NCBI GenBank assembly: GCA_964035545.1
Contig: OZ037766.1
Location: 25,798,126-25,862,125, forward strand
Direction of reading: 5' to 3'
Length of the DNA stretch: 64,000 nt
From: Bugula neritina
Lineage: Eukaryota; Bryozoa; Gymnolaemata; Cheilostomatida; Bugulidae
Position 1 is the stretch's first letter; every line of letters begins with the position of its first letter. Shown here piece after piece: positions 1 to 11,561 of the stretch. A program made the translations under genes and the position numbers. The notes under the pieces are model-generated. The model searched no databases. It saw only the letters and a program-made list of their open reading frames with translations, and had not been told where the DNA came from.

Positions 1-120
1 TCTATATCAAGTCATGTACTTAAAGCTTAAGTCATGTATTTACAGCTTGAGTAATATACCTAAGGCTTAAGTCATGCACTTACATATTAAGTCATGTACT
101 TACAGCTTGAGTCATAAACT
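1..120. repeat. 20-bp tandem repeat containing the GK5 exon 3 donor
   Basis: Units start at 11, 31, 51, 71, 91 and (partial) 111, exactly 20 bp apart, of the form GTCATGTACTTACAGCTTGA. On the minus strand the unit at 91 supplies the exon 3 donor (GTAAGT, first base 103). The unit at 71 also keeps GTAAGT; the one at 31 has GTAAAT and the one at 11 has lost it. The array may continue past the left edge. Confidence 0.8.
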
Positions 121-1989
121 TGAGTGCATAGCCAGCCTTGAATCTCTGAGAGCCAGTTATAGTATGAAGTAAACCAGAACCTTTCTTAAGAGCAGCTAAA
201 GTGAAAGAGCTGTTCCATGCTTTGGTCTGGGCCTGAGTTCTTTTGTCTTGCCACATGTTTATATTATGGAAGGGTTTTCCAGTGTCCCTATCCCAGGTGA
301 CAAAAGAGTTACGGAATGTTGTTATACCCATACAGGCTATATCTGCAGTGTTAAAATCTCCATCTAAAAACATCCCAACACACATTTCTTAGCATGAAAT
401 GTTTGAGAAAAGATATTTACTGGCCACTGTAATATACATGGGGCCCACAGAATAGCTGAAACAAGTACTACATAATTTAATTAAAAGTTATGTTCATGTG
501 CAATAAAATATTTTGATAACTAATTTATATATGCTAATAAAAATTTACAGACATCAAAACTGATTATATTAGGCTTTAATCATGTGTCAACTAAAATGAA
601 ATAAGAATGTGAAGTATAATGAATTTCACTTGATATATTTTAATATTCAATAATAACATAATAGTATTATACAAGCTACATGGACGAAAATATACATTTT
701 AAATAAGATTATGTCTACACAATAGAAAATCATATGAACTATCTTGATATACCGGAGAGAGCCATTTTTATAACAGACAGGAACTTTTCCCAGAGTTCAT
801 CACACTCCAGTTCTACTGCACCCGCTGAGGGGTAAACAAGATTTGTCTAAAAGACACATAAGTCTCGTAAAATAAAGACGTAAATAAGTATTTCAAGTTT
901 GCATACAACTTCACTATTTTAAAATATATTTACAGTTTAAAGAGCAGCGTAAAGAGCGCAGCCATGATCTACTCAATCTAGGGGTTAGAGCATTTGCCTA
1001 GTAAGCATGAAGTCGTGGGTAAATGCTATTGGTGATTTTAGGAAGAGCATGCAGTCATAATTACTCCTGTGCCACATAAGAATAAGTCCACTTCAATAAA
1101 AAACCCTTTTCACCAGGGGCTTCTCTCAGGGATGGTGACTATAAACTTGCATGAGTATTTTTTAAATATATTTACAGATTAAAAAGCAGCATGAAATATG
1201 TGAAGCCTCTCCTATTGATAACTATAGTATTACAATCACACACCAAGGTTTAGATATAAATAAATTATAGTCTAACCATCAATTCACGAGATTGTAGTAC
1301 CAACTTTACAATTTAATAGAGAGTTCTTAAGTCTCATTGAAAAAAACTTCAAAAGCTTTTTTGTTGGATTGAAGACTAAGTACAATTGCATTAAAACACC
1401 ATTCCTTATAACACTTCAATACACATTTATTATTATCATCAGGTGATACCTTCAACTCAGCTTGAGACACTAACTGCGCTGCCTTGTTGTAAATATGGCA
1501 GCGAACTATCGTACTTCCAACATCAGCTACCAAAATAAACTTCTGGGTTAAAGGAATACTGTTTGATGTGGAGCTTGCTGCCGGTCTAGAAGAAGCATCA
1601 TTAGGAGGCAAATCTGTTGACTCTTCACTGACCGACAACTCCTCGTCACTGGTGTGAGAAGAACTTGGGTCACTAGTCTTACCCAAACTTGAACTGCTTG
1701 CATTATTTGAGCTGTGAACTTCTGCAGTGCTTGTTTCATACGACTCTGTATTGCTGGAATCGTCTCCGTTTACTACAGGAAATTCTACACCATTTACTTC
1801 GTCTGTGGGAATGTCCTGAAGTCCCGTGCTATCTGTACACTTTGTATTGCTTGAAATTGATTCTGAGGATGTATTGGTGACGACTGACTGATCAGATACG
1901 ACTGACTGATCAGAATCTTTATGACTTGAATCTAATTCAACCGGCTGAACAAGATTGCCGTTTGACGAATTAATGTTATCTTCCATCAT
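104..1989 (-). CDS. GK5: Glycerol kinase 5-like FGGY-family kinase, 5' part
   Basis: Three exons splice in frame: 1450-1989 (180 codons), 753-846 and 104-363, ending in phase 0 at a GTAAGT donor; the remaining exons lie beyond the left edge. Residues about 151-180 carry the FGGY phosphate-binding start (VADVGSTIVRCHIY). Exon 2 gives TNLVYPSAGAVELECDELW and exon 3 gives ITTFRNSFVTWDRDTGKPF, then NMWQDKRTQ, which match my memory of vertebrate GK5 rather than classical glycerol kinase. The family phosphorylates small polyols; the GK5 substrate is poorly defined. Residues 1-150 form a Ser/Asp/Thr-rich, probably disordered extension with a doubled SDQSVV motif, much longer than I recall for vertebrates. 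The start is the first of two adjacent ATGs, with an in-frame TGA just upstream. A SINE lies in intron 1, and the exon 3 donor lies in a tandem repeat. Confidence 0.85.
960..1170 (+). mobile_element. tRNA-derived SINE, copy 1 (degenerate)
   Basis: Lies in GK5 intron 1, opposite to the gene. It has an A-box-like stretch (AATCTAGGGGTTAGAGC), a decayed B box, then a body shared with the copy at 11331: GCTATTGGTGAT, AAGAGCATGCAGTCATAATT, CTCCTGTGCC and the tail GGTGACTATAAACTTGCATG. The B box GGTTCGA seen in copy 2 is lost here, so this copy is old. Confidence 0.75.
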
Positions 1990-2585
1990 AAAGTGTCATG
2001 GGTTCATTTTCATCAACAATATTCTGCAACAAAACAACATTTAGGTTGCCTGATGAAAATAAAAGTAAAGCATTAAAAGTAACTAGTTGAAGATAGATTT
2101 AGTGCAAAAACAACTTTTTTTATTTTTACTGTCAAGTGGCCATTGTATTTAGAAATTTTAACAACCAAACTACATTAATTACAGCTTGGAAATTCCGAAC
2201 ACATATATTTAAAGAAGTTTCTTTATACACAAAAAGGTATTGCTGCCTTTCACCTTGAAAGGCAGCAAACAATGAAACATAATATAATCTGCTAATTCAA
2301 GTTGCCAAAATAAGGATATTAGTGAGAACAGGCAGTCACAGTATTAACTTAAATTGGTTTAGCTTACACATACTCCTGCACTGCACTAACATTCAGCCCT
2401 AGGCATATAGATAGACTAGAATCTAGATGCAATCTTAAAACAGCAGTAGCTTTATAAAAATCATTACATAATAATTGCTATTATTCAGTCTAAAGTCTAT
2501 ACACTATTACATAAGAATATTTGGTTGGCAAAACAAGTAAACAGTACACAGCTACTGTTATTATAAGCTATTGAATATACTACAT

Positions 2586-2660
2586 CAGGGATGGGCAAAT
2601 GGCAGCCCGCGGGCCACATCAGGCCCTCCTACTGTTTTAGTCAGGCCCTCAGCCAATCAC
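2586..2660 (+). mobile_element. hAT-like transposon end (remnant)
   Basis: Starts CAGGGATGGGCAAATGGCAG, followed by CCCGCGGGCCACATCAGGCC. This resembles the ends of hAT-superfamily elements in many animals (CAGGG..GGGCAAA then CGGGCC blocks). No matching inverted end was found, so it is a solo remnant or a decayed non-autonomous copy. Confidence 0.4.
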
Positions 2661-3299
2661 TAGCAATTCTAAGAATTTCATTGGTTTCTTAATCATTCAC
2701 ACAATGTGTGTACTAAGCAACACTGGCAAATCATGAACATGACTCATGAGAAGATTCTAGCCAATGTATAGTTGCTGAAACTAATGATCACGTTTCAGTG
2801 AGCTCAAGTAAAGGAGCATTACAACTTGAGTAATGTGATGTTGCTGCTGTAGCAGATCAATCTCCCATTGCTGCAACAACAGTTGGGTCATTTTACTAAA
2901 TTTAGTATACACTGGAAATCTCCAGTTTTTAGCTATTTTTCACAATTTAGCTGCTAATGAACATAGGTTTTTGCCCAAAACTAGTAAAATATCAATAAAT
3001 ACACCTAAATAATTAAGGATCTTCTTTACTTTGCTTGATTTCCCATGCTTTTTCCTAATTATTCAGCTACTTGTGATTGCTTTTTTCGTAACGATCTGCC
3101 ATCCAAATTAGCTAAATAAATAGGAAAAAACATGGGAAATCAAGCAAAATTAAGAAGATACTTGTATAATGACAAACTAAAACCACTGAAGAATTCTAAT
3201 AGCAAATGGTTTGTTTTTTAGAAAACAGCATATTCAACTTAAAAAATTTTCGATAATAAGTTCAACAATAACTCAATTTTCAAATTTACATTTATATCG

Positions 3300-4290
3300 T
3301 TCTAATACTAAGACAGTAATAGTAATACTTGATAGCTTACACATATTCTTAGTCTTATAGTTATGAGTGTAGTAACAAAATAGAAAGATTAAGACTGAGA
3401 TTAAGCAGTATGTACAGTTGATGCTAGTTAGTACAGTTAGTAAGTAAAGCTGATGTTACTGTTAGTAGGTTGCTGTTATACTTGGTCATAGTGATAGTGG
3501 CCAGTGTTAGTTGTTACAGCTACTAATTAATAGTACTACTACTAGCACTAGCAATTTACAGTTACTAACTAGCAACTATTAGAAATAGCTGTAAGACTGA
3601 GACTAAGAATAAATGTAAAGTAAAACTGCAAGTACTAATACTAACTCTAAGTACGCTTTGTTTGTTGATCCTGATTTGACGTGAAATTGAAAACTTTAGC
3701 TTACTAAAATTAAATGACAAAGTGAAAGTCGGATTTCATTTGAGGTTAGCATAAGGCTAAGCATTAGCCTTAGCCGAATACTAATAATATTGTTAATACT
3801 AATAGCAATACTTATACCAAGAGTAACTGCAAGTCTAATGCCAATACTGATACTGATAGTAATACAGAATCAGTACGAGTATTGCTATAACTATAATTTA
3901 GTTGGTTAGTGTTACTATTACTAAGAGTAATATTAAAAGTTATAGTAATACTAACACTAATAGTAATACTAATACTAATAGGCTAATCCTTATCCTGATA
4001 TGTAAAGAACTTTTTCAACAAATTGAAATACAATCGTTATCAACTATCAAGTTCAACCTATCACTATTAGTATGAGTATGACACTACTCACTAGTCACTA
4101 TCACTATGAGTATGAGTATCACCATTACCATCAGTCATCACTAGACACTATGTCACAGAAACACTCACATTCTGAGTCACATGTGACACTGACCAGTGAC
4201 TGCCAGTGTGTCACACTCACTGTCAGTGTGAATCATATATTAATAGTTATAATTATCTATTTAATTTTATCAATATCATATATTATTATT
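3300..4290. repeat. Cryptically simple ACT/AGT/AAT-rich block
   Basis: Drifting short motifs without a fixed period: first TAGTTA/TACTAA units, then AATACTAATAGTAATACT units, then ACTATCACTATGAGTATGAG and CAGTGTGTCACACTCACTGT. Both strands look alike because ACT and AGT runs mix. Blocks with the same vocabulary occur at 27730-28620, 29120-29600, 34640-35200 and 45890-46260. Confidence 0.7.
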
Positions 4291-4701
4291 TAATATCTAT
4301 AAAATTAAAATTAAATTTAAATTAACTTCAACTTTAAGTTTAACTTTAAGTTTAAGGTTCAAAATTGAGACATGGCTAACCACTAAATTGTAACACATTT
4401 TGTATATTGAATATAATATTCTATTTCAGCTAGATTATCAGTACTAGTATAAGTACAAGTAATGCATGGTTTTGTATTACTATTACTAATTTAGTATTAC
4501 CAATAAACCAAGTCCAGTGGGAGTTCTCGATCACGATGGGTTTGGCAACTGTTGAACTCAAGTCTGAAGTTCAGCGAAGTGATACATATGGACTCGCTGC
4601 TATCACCACTAACCCATCCCACAATTATTTAATCGTAATTACGGCTTGAAAAAGGCTCTACGGTTGAGCGCGTTTTATGCTCTAGAATCTAGACTCTAAT
4701 G

Positions 4702-4790
4702 CAGGGGTGGACAACTTCTTTTGCATGAGGGCCAAATTAGGAAGTTAACCAGAACGAAGGGCCACATGATTGTGCACATACTAAATTCTA
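4702..4790 (+). mobile_element. Second hAT-like end (remnant)
   Basis: Begins CAGGGGTGGACAACTTCTTT and continues with GAGGGCCAAATT and GAAGGGCCACATGAT, the CAGGG(G)TGG-plus-GGGCC arrangement of hAT ends. It has the same orientation as the end at 2586, so the two do not pair. No inverted partner was found. Confidence 0.35.
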
Positions 4791-5447
4791 TTATAATAAA
4801 GTGATTTGTCATCAAAGCTAATCAGAATGCATATAGCAGTTTTCACTTATCTTAAGCATTAAAACATTAAAAAGACCACTGAAAAATGGGCACAGGGTCA
4901 CAGGTGGCCCTGGGACCCTCAGCTGTGCTTGCGTGCGTGTGTGTGGTCAAGTCTACTTGTATAAATATATTACATTATTGTATTGGCCCATTACTATTAA
5001 TTATAAAAAAACAACACGTATTATAAACACGGTACGTAGCCTTATACAAAAGTCGAGGATCTATTACAAGAATAGCATTTGATCAAACTGCTTTTGCTAA
5101 AAGGTGGATATAACTTTTTCTTACCGCAGAAGTTTACAAAATTATAGCTTTTGAAAAGCATACCTTTTATGGCAGCCAACTTAGCATGTCAAAATATTTT
5201 AATTCAATTCTGAATGATCAGACTGTGGCCATTTACTTCTACTGATTTTAGACACACGGGTAAGGTATAAGTCTATAATATTATGTATTTGAGCTGCTAT
5301 ATATGTCATGGTTCTATTTGCTATGTAAACTAGTTCTATCAGTACTGTCACAGTGTTAACACACACCAGGGAGGGAAGCTGTATTCGTATTATCAGTGTA
5401 AATTCACAGTTACTTGCTCCAAGTCTATAACAATAGGTTTCTTCACG

Positions 5448-8400
5448 ATGCACAAAAATAGTTTCACAAAAATGAAATTACTCTTTGGACTTTTAACATT
5501 GCTGGTGAGTGCCAAGTATACATTTAATAAGTATAGTATTCTATAGTTAACTTAGCATGTTGTGTAACATAAAACACTGTAGCATTTTTATTACAGTAAA
5601 AGTAGTTATATAACTTATAAGTACATTATAGGAGTTGATATTTACGTTCACTAAGAGATAACAATATAAGATAAGTTATTTATAATTACTTTATTTATAA
5701 GTATACATAGAGTTACACAAGTTGAAAGCTTGTTTGCTTTTATATAATAACTTTTATTAAGATTTATAAAGTTATTCTTGAGTGAAAAAATATTGTATTT
5801 AGATTTTCAAAACCATACTTGAGGTGACAAATAAAGGATTGTTGTACATATTTGAAACTTATAGGTTCTATGCTATATTTTTCTCTAAACACTGTTTAAA
5901 TAATTATAATAAAACTCCTTTAGTTACTGTAAAATAGTTCAATTTTTATGTGATGGTAACTACTTTTTATATTTAAGATGACTCAGAATGTTATTTTGGC
6001 TACTGACTCATGTCACGGCTCCTGGTCAAGGTTAGACAGCTCTATACTTATGTTCTGACCTTAAAATTTAATTCATGCTGTTGAATAAAGCAAGTATTAG
6101 ATGCTGGTTACTAACCTCTTAATATAATATTTTTACAGTTTATCATTCAACAAATCTGAAAGGTTTGTTAGTGTTTCCACCTATGTTTATCATATGGAAG
6201 CTGACCTGTACAACAACAATGGAAGTATTTTGTTTGGCACCCATCAGCATCTTCAAACCACTGATGGAAAAACAACTTTCACACTAGCATCTGATAATTC
6301 TATAACTGGGTTTACACAAATAAATACTACTCATGTCGCAATGGTACTTAACTATAAACACTGCGTACAAGTTTTGGACCGAAGAAATAACACCATACAG
6401 ACTTTGGCTGGAACATGTGGTAGTTATGGGTTTGTTGATGGCAAAGTGGGTGTAGGAATGCTTTTCTATCCTCACAGCATAGAAAAAGATACCAGAGACC
6501 ATAAACAGCTGTTAGTTACTGATTACTCTAACAGAGCATTGCGGTCAATAGATTTAAGCACAGGGGAGCTTGGGACTGTTTTAAATCTTGGGTTAAATTA
6601 TCCAAGAGGTTTGACATGGAAAGGAAACAAGCTATTAGTTGCAAACTACGGTTTTATTTCACAAGTTAGCTGGCTTAGAAATGGCTCTGCTACTGCCATT
6701 ACGCTTGTTGGTTCAACTTCTTTGGGCAATGCTGATGGCACCTTCCAAGACGCTAAGTTTGAATATCTCCATGAGCTGGCAGATGTAGGGTCCAACTTTC
6801 TTTTAGCTACTGAATATGCTTATAACACACTTAGGTTGATAGATTTCAATGATCAGGTGGTAGGACCTGTCTGTTTTAATGAAGAGAATTTTTGTACAGT
6901 TAGTAGCAAACTGCCAGAAAATCCTCAGTCTTTGTTAAAAGTTGGAGATGATCTGTATATTGGAATGAAGCGTGATATCTATAAACTCAATGGTCAGTAT
7001 AACTTTTGTCAACAAAATATATCTTAAATTTTAAATTAAAATTTGAATCTAATAACAAATCAATTCTGTAACTTTTTACAGCATCTATATAGATATTTTG
7101 CACCATGTGATATAATTTCGATATCAATATACTTATTAAAAGGCATGGATAAGTTTTCTAAACAGTAGCCTGGTTTCTTATTGTTAGATGGTGGCATAAT
7201 AGTAAAATATTTTTTCTCAAGGCATCAACCGTCCAAAGTGGTGTCCTTTTGAAAATGTCACAATTTATCTCACTCCTGGAAAATCTACTGAAGAAGTTCA
7301 TATCTCTGAACAGGCAAATATATCTGTCCCTGCAGGAGTTCACCAAGTCACGAAGAAACACAACAATCGGTTATGTCCTTACTATGTCACAGTAAAAAGT
7401 AACTAGCTAATTTATCACAAAGCTGGTGTGCAGTGTGACAATCCGTTTAGAATTGTCTGGGGTCTGAAAATATGGAGATATCTTTCTCTGCCAGAATTAA
7501 AGATGAGATGTCCTGTCGTAATATAATGTTTTTTGAGTGGTTAAAAAGAACTTCATTGTTGAACTGAAGTTTACAAGTGAAGCATCTGCTTGTATATATT
7601 AAATCGATATGGTCTAGAAAATTCTATTGCATTTCACACTGTGCATGAATCTTGTGGAACCTATTCATATAGTACTATAAAGAGTGACTAAGAATGTAAA
7701 CAAGTATTGCGCAATAATAGGGCAACCTAGACTGGCATATGCCATAACACTAAGTTGTTTTAAGTGATATAGGCTAGCACAAGAATATGATATATAATAA
7801 TTTATATAATAATGTATAAAGTAGAATTTGTGACATAATCATATACATTTATGAACTTTGTTCAACCTAATTTACTATTAAATACATATAGTTAGAACTG
7901 AGATAATACAAGTTTAATGCGTTTTATTGTTTTGTAGAGCCAGTGATTAACAGGAGACTGGTTTTCAAATCAACATACGATGTCAAATGTTCTGCTCTGA
8001 ATAATATCGCCTGCTCTACATTCCTTGATTCTGTTTTGTGGAAGAAAAAAAGTCAGTTTAACAGAATATGTGAGAATGGTAAATATTGAACTAAACAATG
8101 ATAGCAAATTTGAAAAATGATATGTTATACACATACAGTGACGTTAGAGCCGCTATATAGCAAACATCTTCTACTGCGTTTTGAACGTCATTGTTGGATG
8201 ACTGTCTCATGTAACCAGAATTTTGTTTGTGTGCAAGGGAGATACTTGAAAACAATTATAGTATAATATTATACTAAACCTTGGCAGCATTTTCTATTTT
8301 ATTCATGATGTGATTTTTCAACAAAATATTTCTGTCATAATTTAGATTGTGTCATCTCATCTAAAATCAAACCAACTTATGTATGTAAGCGAGATGAACT

Positions 8401-8777
8401 GACAGTCTATTGGCCAACTGACACATTCCTATTTGAGGACACAAAGAAGATACCAGGTGAAATAGAAGCCCGGATAGCCGACAGACTGAAGCACTGTGAT
8501 ATTGCCCACCTGTTAGAAGTTGCCATCCTATATCATGACCCTCTGTAGGTTCTACTCTACACCTGCATATTAATACTTTATAAAAGCAATACTGTTGTAA
8601 GTTTATATACTAATGAGCGTTTATAATTTCTAATTTAAAAATATGCATTTTGATTTTTTGAACAGATTTGTTGCTGCTAAGAGCAATGATGCTGGAGAAG
8701 TTGTTCACATGATATTAAAGCCTGAATGTTCAGATAACACTCAGGTGTATAATGCTGAAAGAGACGTCTGTATCTAA
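5448..8777 (+). CDS. Secreted NHL-repeat beta-propeller protein with Cys-rich tail
   Basis: Seven exons join in frame: 5448-5504, 5978-6030, 6139-6992, 7222-7398, 7938-8078, 8346-8544, 8666-8777; 530 codons plus stop. An N-terminal hydrophobic segment (from Met at 5472, MKLLFGLLTLL, across the first junction to about ILA) looks like a signal peptide; the upstream Met at 5448 would add eight residues. Exon 3 (residues about 37-321) holds NHL-type blades: TLAGTCGSYGFVDGKVGVG, LLVTDYSNRALRSIDL, YPRGLTWKGNKLLVANYG, GNADGTFQDAKFEYLHEL. Such propellers usually bind proteins or ligands outside the cell. Residues about 322-530 are Cys-rich (PKWCPF, VKCSALNNIAC, NRICEN, YVCKRDE, KPECSDN, DVCI) and match no domain I know. 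Exon phases agree throughout, so the gene looks intact. Confidence 0.8.
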
Positions 8778-10606
8778 ACCCTCACTGCTCACCAATGAGA
8801 CTAAGCAGCCAAGTTCTGCTGCATAAAGTTGATGACAACTGACCAGGTGAAGATGATTCATGAAATGGCAGTATGCAAAAGAACTTATAATTTACACACT
8901 TATTTTAACCCAGCATACAATTTAGTTTTTCACACTCCACTATTTTCTTATACTTTTACTAACCTTGTTTATACATTAAACATCAAACCTTATTAATATG
9001 CTTTCAAGTAAAGTATAATATTGTATAATAAAAAGTAGCCTGGCTCTAATCTTACTGAACCTTAAGACATCATGTTAACCATACACGCTACTATGCATTA
9101 CATATAATTACATACTACCCTCTGCCAACTTATCAAATTAACCTAAATTATTCATATGTTGCTAAAGTAATTTCGTCGCTCAGTAAACTAAAGAATGGTT
9201 CCATTATTTTTAAATCTAAACAATATAATTTGACAGCCAAATGCATGTAATAAATATCGTCTAAAGTTAGTTTACACCTTACTAGAATGAAACAACTTTT
9301 GTCTCAATTCGTACACTCACTCACTCACTCAAACACCAATATATCTATATTTTAAGAAAGTAAGTAAATACTTGAGCTATAAAACTGAAAGCAGGCAATA
9401 TTATATGCAACAAAACTGCGGCACTAAGAACTGTTTATCACCGGAGTTACCATAAACTATTGTATCATTGTAATGCTGGTTTTTTTCAGTAAAGCAAACT
9501 TCTCAAAAGTAGGCAACTGCAATTTGGAATGATACAGGGTCTGCAAATTAAAAATGTCAATTTGAAATTGTGAATTATTTTAACTGTTTTTAATAAAAAA
9601 ATTCTAATTCAAAAGTTTCTAACCCAAATAATGACCTTGTTTATTTAACTTGAGTTTTAGTTTTATTTTGACCATTATCACATTCTATAAATTTGGGAGT
9701 TGTCTACTTGCCTGTCCTTTAGCCTCATATCTACTTTCAAGAGACGAATAGATGCGTTTTACTAGAGTCAAAATAGGCAACGGCACTAATTAACCTAGAT
9801 GATATAGCAGTATATTTATGGTCCATTCAGACTGCTGCTCAAAATGCACTGTCTTCGCTTTTATAAGCTATGGGTTCATCGCTCTAACGTCACATCCCAT
9901 AGTTGCTGCTGTCTACATGACAAACAGTGAACCCGTATTTTTCTAAGACGCAGTAAAATCTTCAGACTAATAAGAATGCAGTGAAGTCTTTTCTGCTTAG
10001 CAATAAACAGCCAGCATGTTAAAGTCAGATGTAGTGTTTGCAGCGCTGAGTCAAATAAACCTAATAATAATTATCGCTAGTAGCATGTGAACCAAGTAGA
10101 ATCGCTCAGCCAATTAAGTCTCAACCATCAGCCAATGAAATCAACCCACCGCTAATTGAATTTTTGCTGCAGCTTAAAATTTTACAGCTGTGTCATTCCT
10201 AAAAACCGATAACAGTTCATTTTAAGAATTGTAGTCTTAAAAAGAAAACTCATTTACAATGATTAGAAGAAGTTTTCAGTTATTTAAGACCTGTCAAACT
10301 TTACAGCTTCATTCTGAGAAAAGGTGTGATGTGTCTATAGGAGTTGTAGGAGTCTGCGTTAATAGGGGTTTATAAGATGGTAGGAACGGCTCATTGGGAC
10401 TGGACAAGTGAGCCGCTTTGTCAGTTGTTGTACAGATTGCCAGCAAACTAAGGGAGATAACTCTAAGAGAAATAGAGAAAACCATCATTTATATATATAT
10501 TTAAATTAAACCAAGGTGGAATAAAATGTAAAATACAAAAAGTAGTACGGCAAATTGTTTTAGGGTTTATTAAAAAAATTTAGTGGGCGTTACCTGGAAA
10601 TAACTC
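8778..10606. other. Downstream of the NHL gene; no gene seen
   Basis: Holds the NHL 3' UTR, with a possible AATAAA at 9027-9032, then AT-rich unique sequence. A short CACT run lies near 9315. No exon with good splice signals and coding character was found on either strand. Confidence 0.5.
9027..9032 (+). terminator. Possible polyadenylation signal of the NHL gene
   Basis: AATAAA, about 250 bases after the stop codon at 8777. Position and motif fit, but the motif is common in AT-rich DNA. Confidence 0.3.
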
Positions 10607-10831
10607 TTATACTGAAGGAGTTGTTCTACCCGCACAAACTCCCTTATTGACTGTCGAAAATATTTGTAAAAAGTTCTTCCTTAATGTTGAATTAGCAATA
10701 ATATAAATGAAGAAGTTTCCAGTGTGGTTACAACTTTGTAATACAGCTGCAACTTTTTTCCAGGCTTCGAAACTTTTGTTTAAATTGCTAGTATCTGGCA
10801 TATTCATTAGCAGTACCAGAAACACAGTGGC
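10607..10831 (-). pseudogene. C-terminal fragment of a rhodopsin-class (class A) 7TM receptor
   Basis: An open frame of 74 codons plus stop follows a TTTTAG acceptor. It begins with a TM6-like end (ATVFLVLLMNMPD), an extracellular loop (SNLNKSFEAWKK), then a TM7/helix-8 signature VLQSCNHTGNFFIY and IIANSTLRKNFLQIF, and a tail ending RTTPSV. The NFFIY stretch takes the place of NPxxY, as in many invertebrate peptide-type receptors. No exons for TM1-TM5 were found upstream on the minus strand, so it is either an orphan terminal exon or a gene fragment. A second copy at 33661-33820 keeps the same frame and stop. Similarity runs at least 50 bases past the stop, as expected for a genomic duplication. 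Confidence 0.55.
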
Positions 10832-11330
10832 CTAAAAGTAGTGTAATTCAGCATTAGAAGCTTATTAATAGCACAAATTAACTTTTGAGCTGTATTTACA
10901 TTTGAATATGTATTTAATCAAAGTATTAAATGGGGACGTAATTTTTGAACAAGTCATGTTTAAAATATTTATCATGACATCTTGCACACTGCTGTCCACA
11001 TTGCACCCATGCACCAATTAGTTAATAGTATAAGATTTTTCTGAAACACACATAAAACAAAATTTATAATTTCTTTTGGTTTTCAGAGTGTAATTTATAG
11101 CACAGGTAGTTATTTTCAAAAGGAAAGATTGTGCTGTAAATTATGGAAGTTAAACATCTAAAATGAGTGAAATAGAATTGTGCGTTATCCAAATAATGTT
11201 AAAGCAAACAAAACACTTCAAATTGCAGATTATTGAGCTTTTTATGTACATTGCCATTGGTACACTTTGCAATTACTGTAAGGTTTGGCAGATTTTGAAT
11301 TTCATCACACTTTATGTACACGTCATAGGA

Positions 11331-11526
11331 AGCAACCATGGTCTAGGGGTTAGAGTGTTTGGCTTAGTAAAAATTAACTTGAAGTCATTGGTTCGATCTC
11401 CAGTAAAAGCTATTGGTGATATTAGAAAGAGTATCCAGTCATAATTGCTCCTGTGCCCCATCTGACTAAGTATTTTGCCCTGTTTTCACAGGGACAGTGA
11501 CTATAAACTTTCGGGAGGTTTTTTAT
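11331..11526 (+). mobile_element. tRNA-derived SINE, copy 2 (best preserved)
   Basis: A-box-like CATGGTCTAGGGGTTAGAG and B box GGTTCGATCTCC mark the tRNA-derived head with an internal RNA polymerase III promoter. The body (CTATTGGTGATATTAGAAAG, CAGTCATAATTGCTCCTGTG) and tail (TTTCACAGGGACAGTGACTA) match copies at 960 and, in part, 16942. It ends in a TA array at 11534. Confidence 0.85.
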
Positions 11527-11527
11527 G

Positions 11528-11533
<6 letters not shown>

Positions 11534-11560
<27 letters not shown>
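11534..11560. repeat. (TA)n microsatellite
   Basis: Uninterrupted TA dinucleotides where the 3' ends of two opposed SINEs meet. Confidence 0.95.

Positions 11561-11561
<1 letters not shown>

Larger units (their letters stand above)
1990..5447. other. Intergenic region between GK5 and the NHL gene
   Basis: The two genes are divergent, so both promoters should lie here. No coding exon is recognised. Contents: AT-rich unique sequence, two hAT-like ends near 2586 and 4702, and a long block of cryptically simple sequence at about 3300-4290. The palindromic motif TCTAGAATCTAGACTCTA at 4681 recurs in inverted form near 25263. Confidence 0.6.
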
